In this document: positions 62,872 to 64,000 of the stretch, piece by piece
Layout of the letters: each line of letters opens with the position of its first letter
Numbering within the stretch: position 1 is the first letter of the stretch
NCBI GenBank assembly: GCA_013396915.1
Contig: VWZL01000809.1
Span: forward strand, 214,452-278,451
DNA length: 64,000 bases
Origin: Stercorarius parasiticus
Taxonomy: Eukaryota; Chordata; Aves; Charadriiformes; Stercorariidae
Direction: 5' to 3'
Translations under genes and position numbers: made by a program
The notes under the pieces: model-generated
What the model saw: only the letters and a program-made list of their open reading frames with translations
Database searches by the model: none
What the model was told of the DNA's origin: nothing

Positions 62872-63021
62872 CTACACTCAATCTTTCCCCACAAAGGCAG
62901 CTGTCTCAGCGCCAGGTCTGATGGGGAAAAAGGGTCCAAAGAAGTAGCTTTGAAGAAAATGGTGCCACGCTCCATCTGTTTGAGCGTCAAAGGATCCGAT
63001 GCCCCTGATTTTCTGGTGGAG
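62872..63021 (+). CDS. Second weak candidate plus-strand exon
   Basis: A segment between an acceptor-like CACCGGCAG and a donor-like GAG|GTCAGT is open for 50 codons in the first frame, starting LHSIFPHKGSCLSARSDGEK. Spliced directly to the exon at 62629-62810 the phase would instead read into a stop at 62945-62947, and the intron between them would be only 61 bp, which is too short to be likely. It may be an independent exon, a continuation with a different upstream joint, or chance. Confidence 0.15.
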
Positions 63022-64000
63022 GTCAGTTAATTCATCCCATTGCTGCGGTTTTCATCAATGAACAGAGTCTACAGATGAGTCTGCGTGGATTATGAGCCCA
63101 AACAGATGACTTATCTGTTAATTAGTGGAGCAAACCTGTAAACAGGTAGAGATCGATCCCTCGAGAGCAGCACCTCCTGCACTCGTCTCTTACTGCTGCC
63201 TTCCCACTCCAGAGGGAGAAACTGATCTGTTAAAAGTCTTCTGGCCATTTTTAGCATGGGAGACAAAGCCAACTGCATTATGCAGTCCAATTTATTGGGA
63301 AAACATGAAGCCATTTCAGTAGCAGCGATCACAAACAAGCCAATGCATGCAGGGCAGAATGAGACAGAGTATAGTAAAGAAACCAAGGTTTCCCAGTGAG
63401 CAAGAGCCATGCCACCCACCAAGGCAGCACTTACACACACCAGCTTTATTACACATGGTAAGGGAAATATAACAAAGTAATTATAAAGCCCATATCTAGT
63501 TAAAAAAAAAAAAGAAAAAAGAGGGGGGAGGCAGGAACAGGGAAAGCACGCAAAACTATACTTGAATCCTGAAGAACCAGTCAGAACAGGAAGCCACATT
63601 CTAAATTTGGTTACTTAAGCTGTCAAAGAGTATTTCTGTTTCCAGTTCTTGAGCAAAGAAATCAGACAGGCGAAGGGGTAGGGTGATAAGCATCACAGAA
63701 AGAACAAAACCCTGCTTTTAAAGCCCGTTTGGTCAGTTGCCCATCATGATCGATGATTAGGCTTCTTACTTGAGAACTCAACACCTATTTTGCAATATTA
63801 TCACTTCATTAAACCCTTCCCTCACAAATCCCACGCCCAATCATTGTATAGTTTACTTATCATTATATCTTAGAGGGTCTGACACAAAGAGGTCAATGCT
63901 CAATTACACCTGTTTTACAGAGGCAGAAGCACAGAAGACTGAAGGGACCCGAGCAGTGCCACCAGGCAGCAGGAGTAGGAGAAGGGACACAAGCAGCAAC
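63022..64000. other. Right end of window, nothing assigned
   Basis: AT-rich sequence with an A-rich run near 63500-63523. The longest frame here (minus strand, 63111-63599) has hydrophobic stretches but no start context, splice context or family match that I can support. Confidence 0.5.

Noticed and set aside
63111..63599. 162-codon minus-strand frame with hydrophobic segments
   Set aside because: Hydrophobic runs come from T-rich sequence. No splice context, start context or family similarity supports it.
59000..64000. Assignment of the right flank to EFCAB5
   Set aside because: Only synteny with human suggests it. No sequence that I can recognise as EFCAB5 is present.
1..64000. CRISPR arrays, phage, bacterial operons or viral genes
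   Set aside because: The window is intron-rich vertebrate DNA. No regular spaced repeats, operons or viral genes were seen.

Overview
The window is vertebrate nuclear DNA, most likely from a bird. It is dominated by one multi-exon gene on the minus strand, SSH2 (Slingshot homolog 2, a cofilin phosphatase). Fourteen coding exons were joined by reading GT-AG splice sites and matching reading phase. They span 6063-58464 and total 4128 nt, which is divisible by three, giving 1375 residues and a stop. The product carries the complete Slingshot order: N-terminal conserved region, DEK_C-like segment, dual-specificity phosphatase domain with an intact HCKMGVSRS signature, and a long Ser/Pro-rich tail ending LYNTM. 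That ending, and an unbroken alignment offset to human SSH2 recalled from memory, separate it from SSH1 and SSH3. The compact introns (52 kb against about 300 kb in human), the scarcity of recognisable transposons and the C-rich left flank suggest an avian small chromosome. This species call is inference.

Layout from left to right: 1-1690 is GC-rich flank with no gene I can name, although a consensus minus-strand splice donor lies in it. The SSH2 3' UTR runs from about 1700 to 6062, with an AATAAA on the minus strand at 1722-1727. The coding exons then alternate with introns up to 38183. A 20 kb first intron (38184-58408) follows, holding several GC-rich patches. The first coding exon (58409-58464) sits in a CpG-rich promoter block at about 57540-58660. 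From 58930 to the end there is mostly unassigned sequence, with one candidate plus-strand coding exon near 62.6-62.8 kb.

The main anomaly is around exon 1. A 444-bp block (57928-58371), with a single N on each side, repeats 58486-58929 with only one base difference. This looks like an allelic contig placed twice by the assembler rather than a real tandem duplication. Biologically, the first exon encodes the N-terminus MIPYFSDNAVISQGAIAQL instead of the N-terminus of the human reference form, so this is an alternative-promoter form. Retention of the last intron would give a 750-residue protein lacking the C-terminal half, with a usable polyadenylation signal inside that intron.

I found no bacterial, viral, CRISPR or otherwise exotic system.
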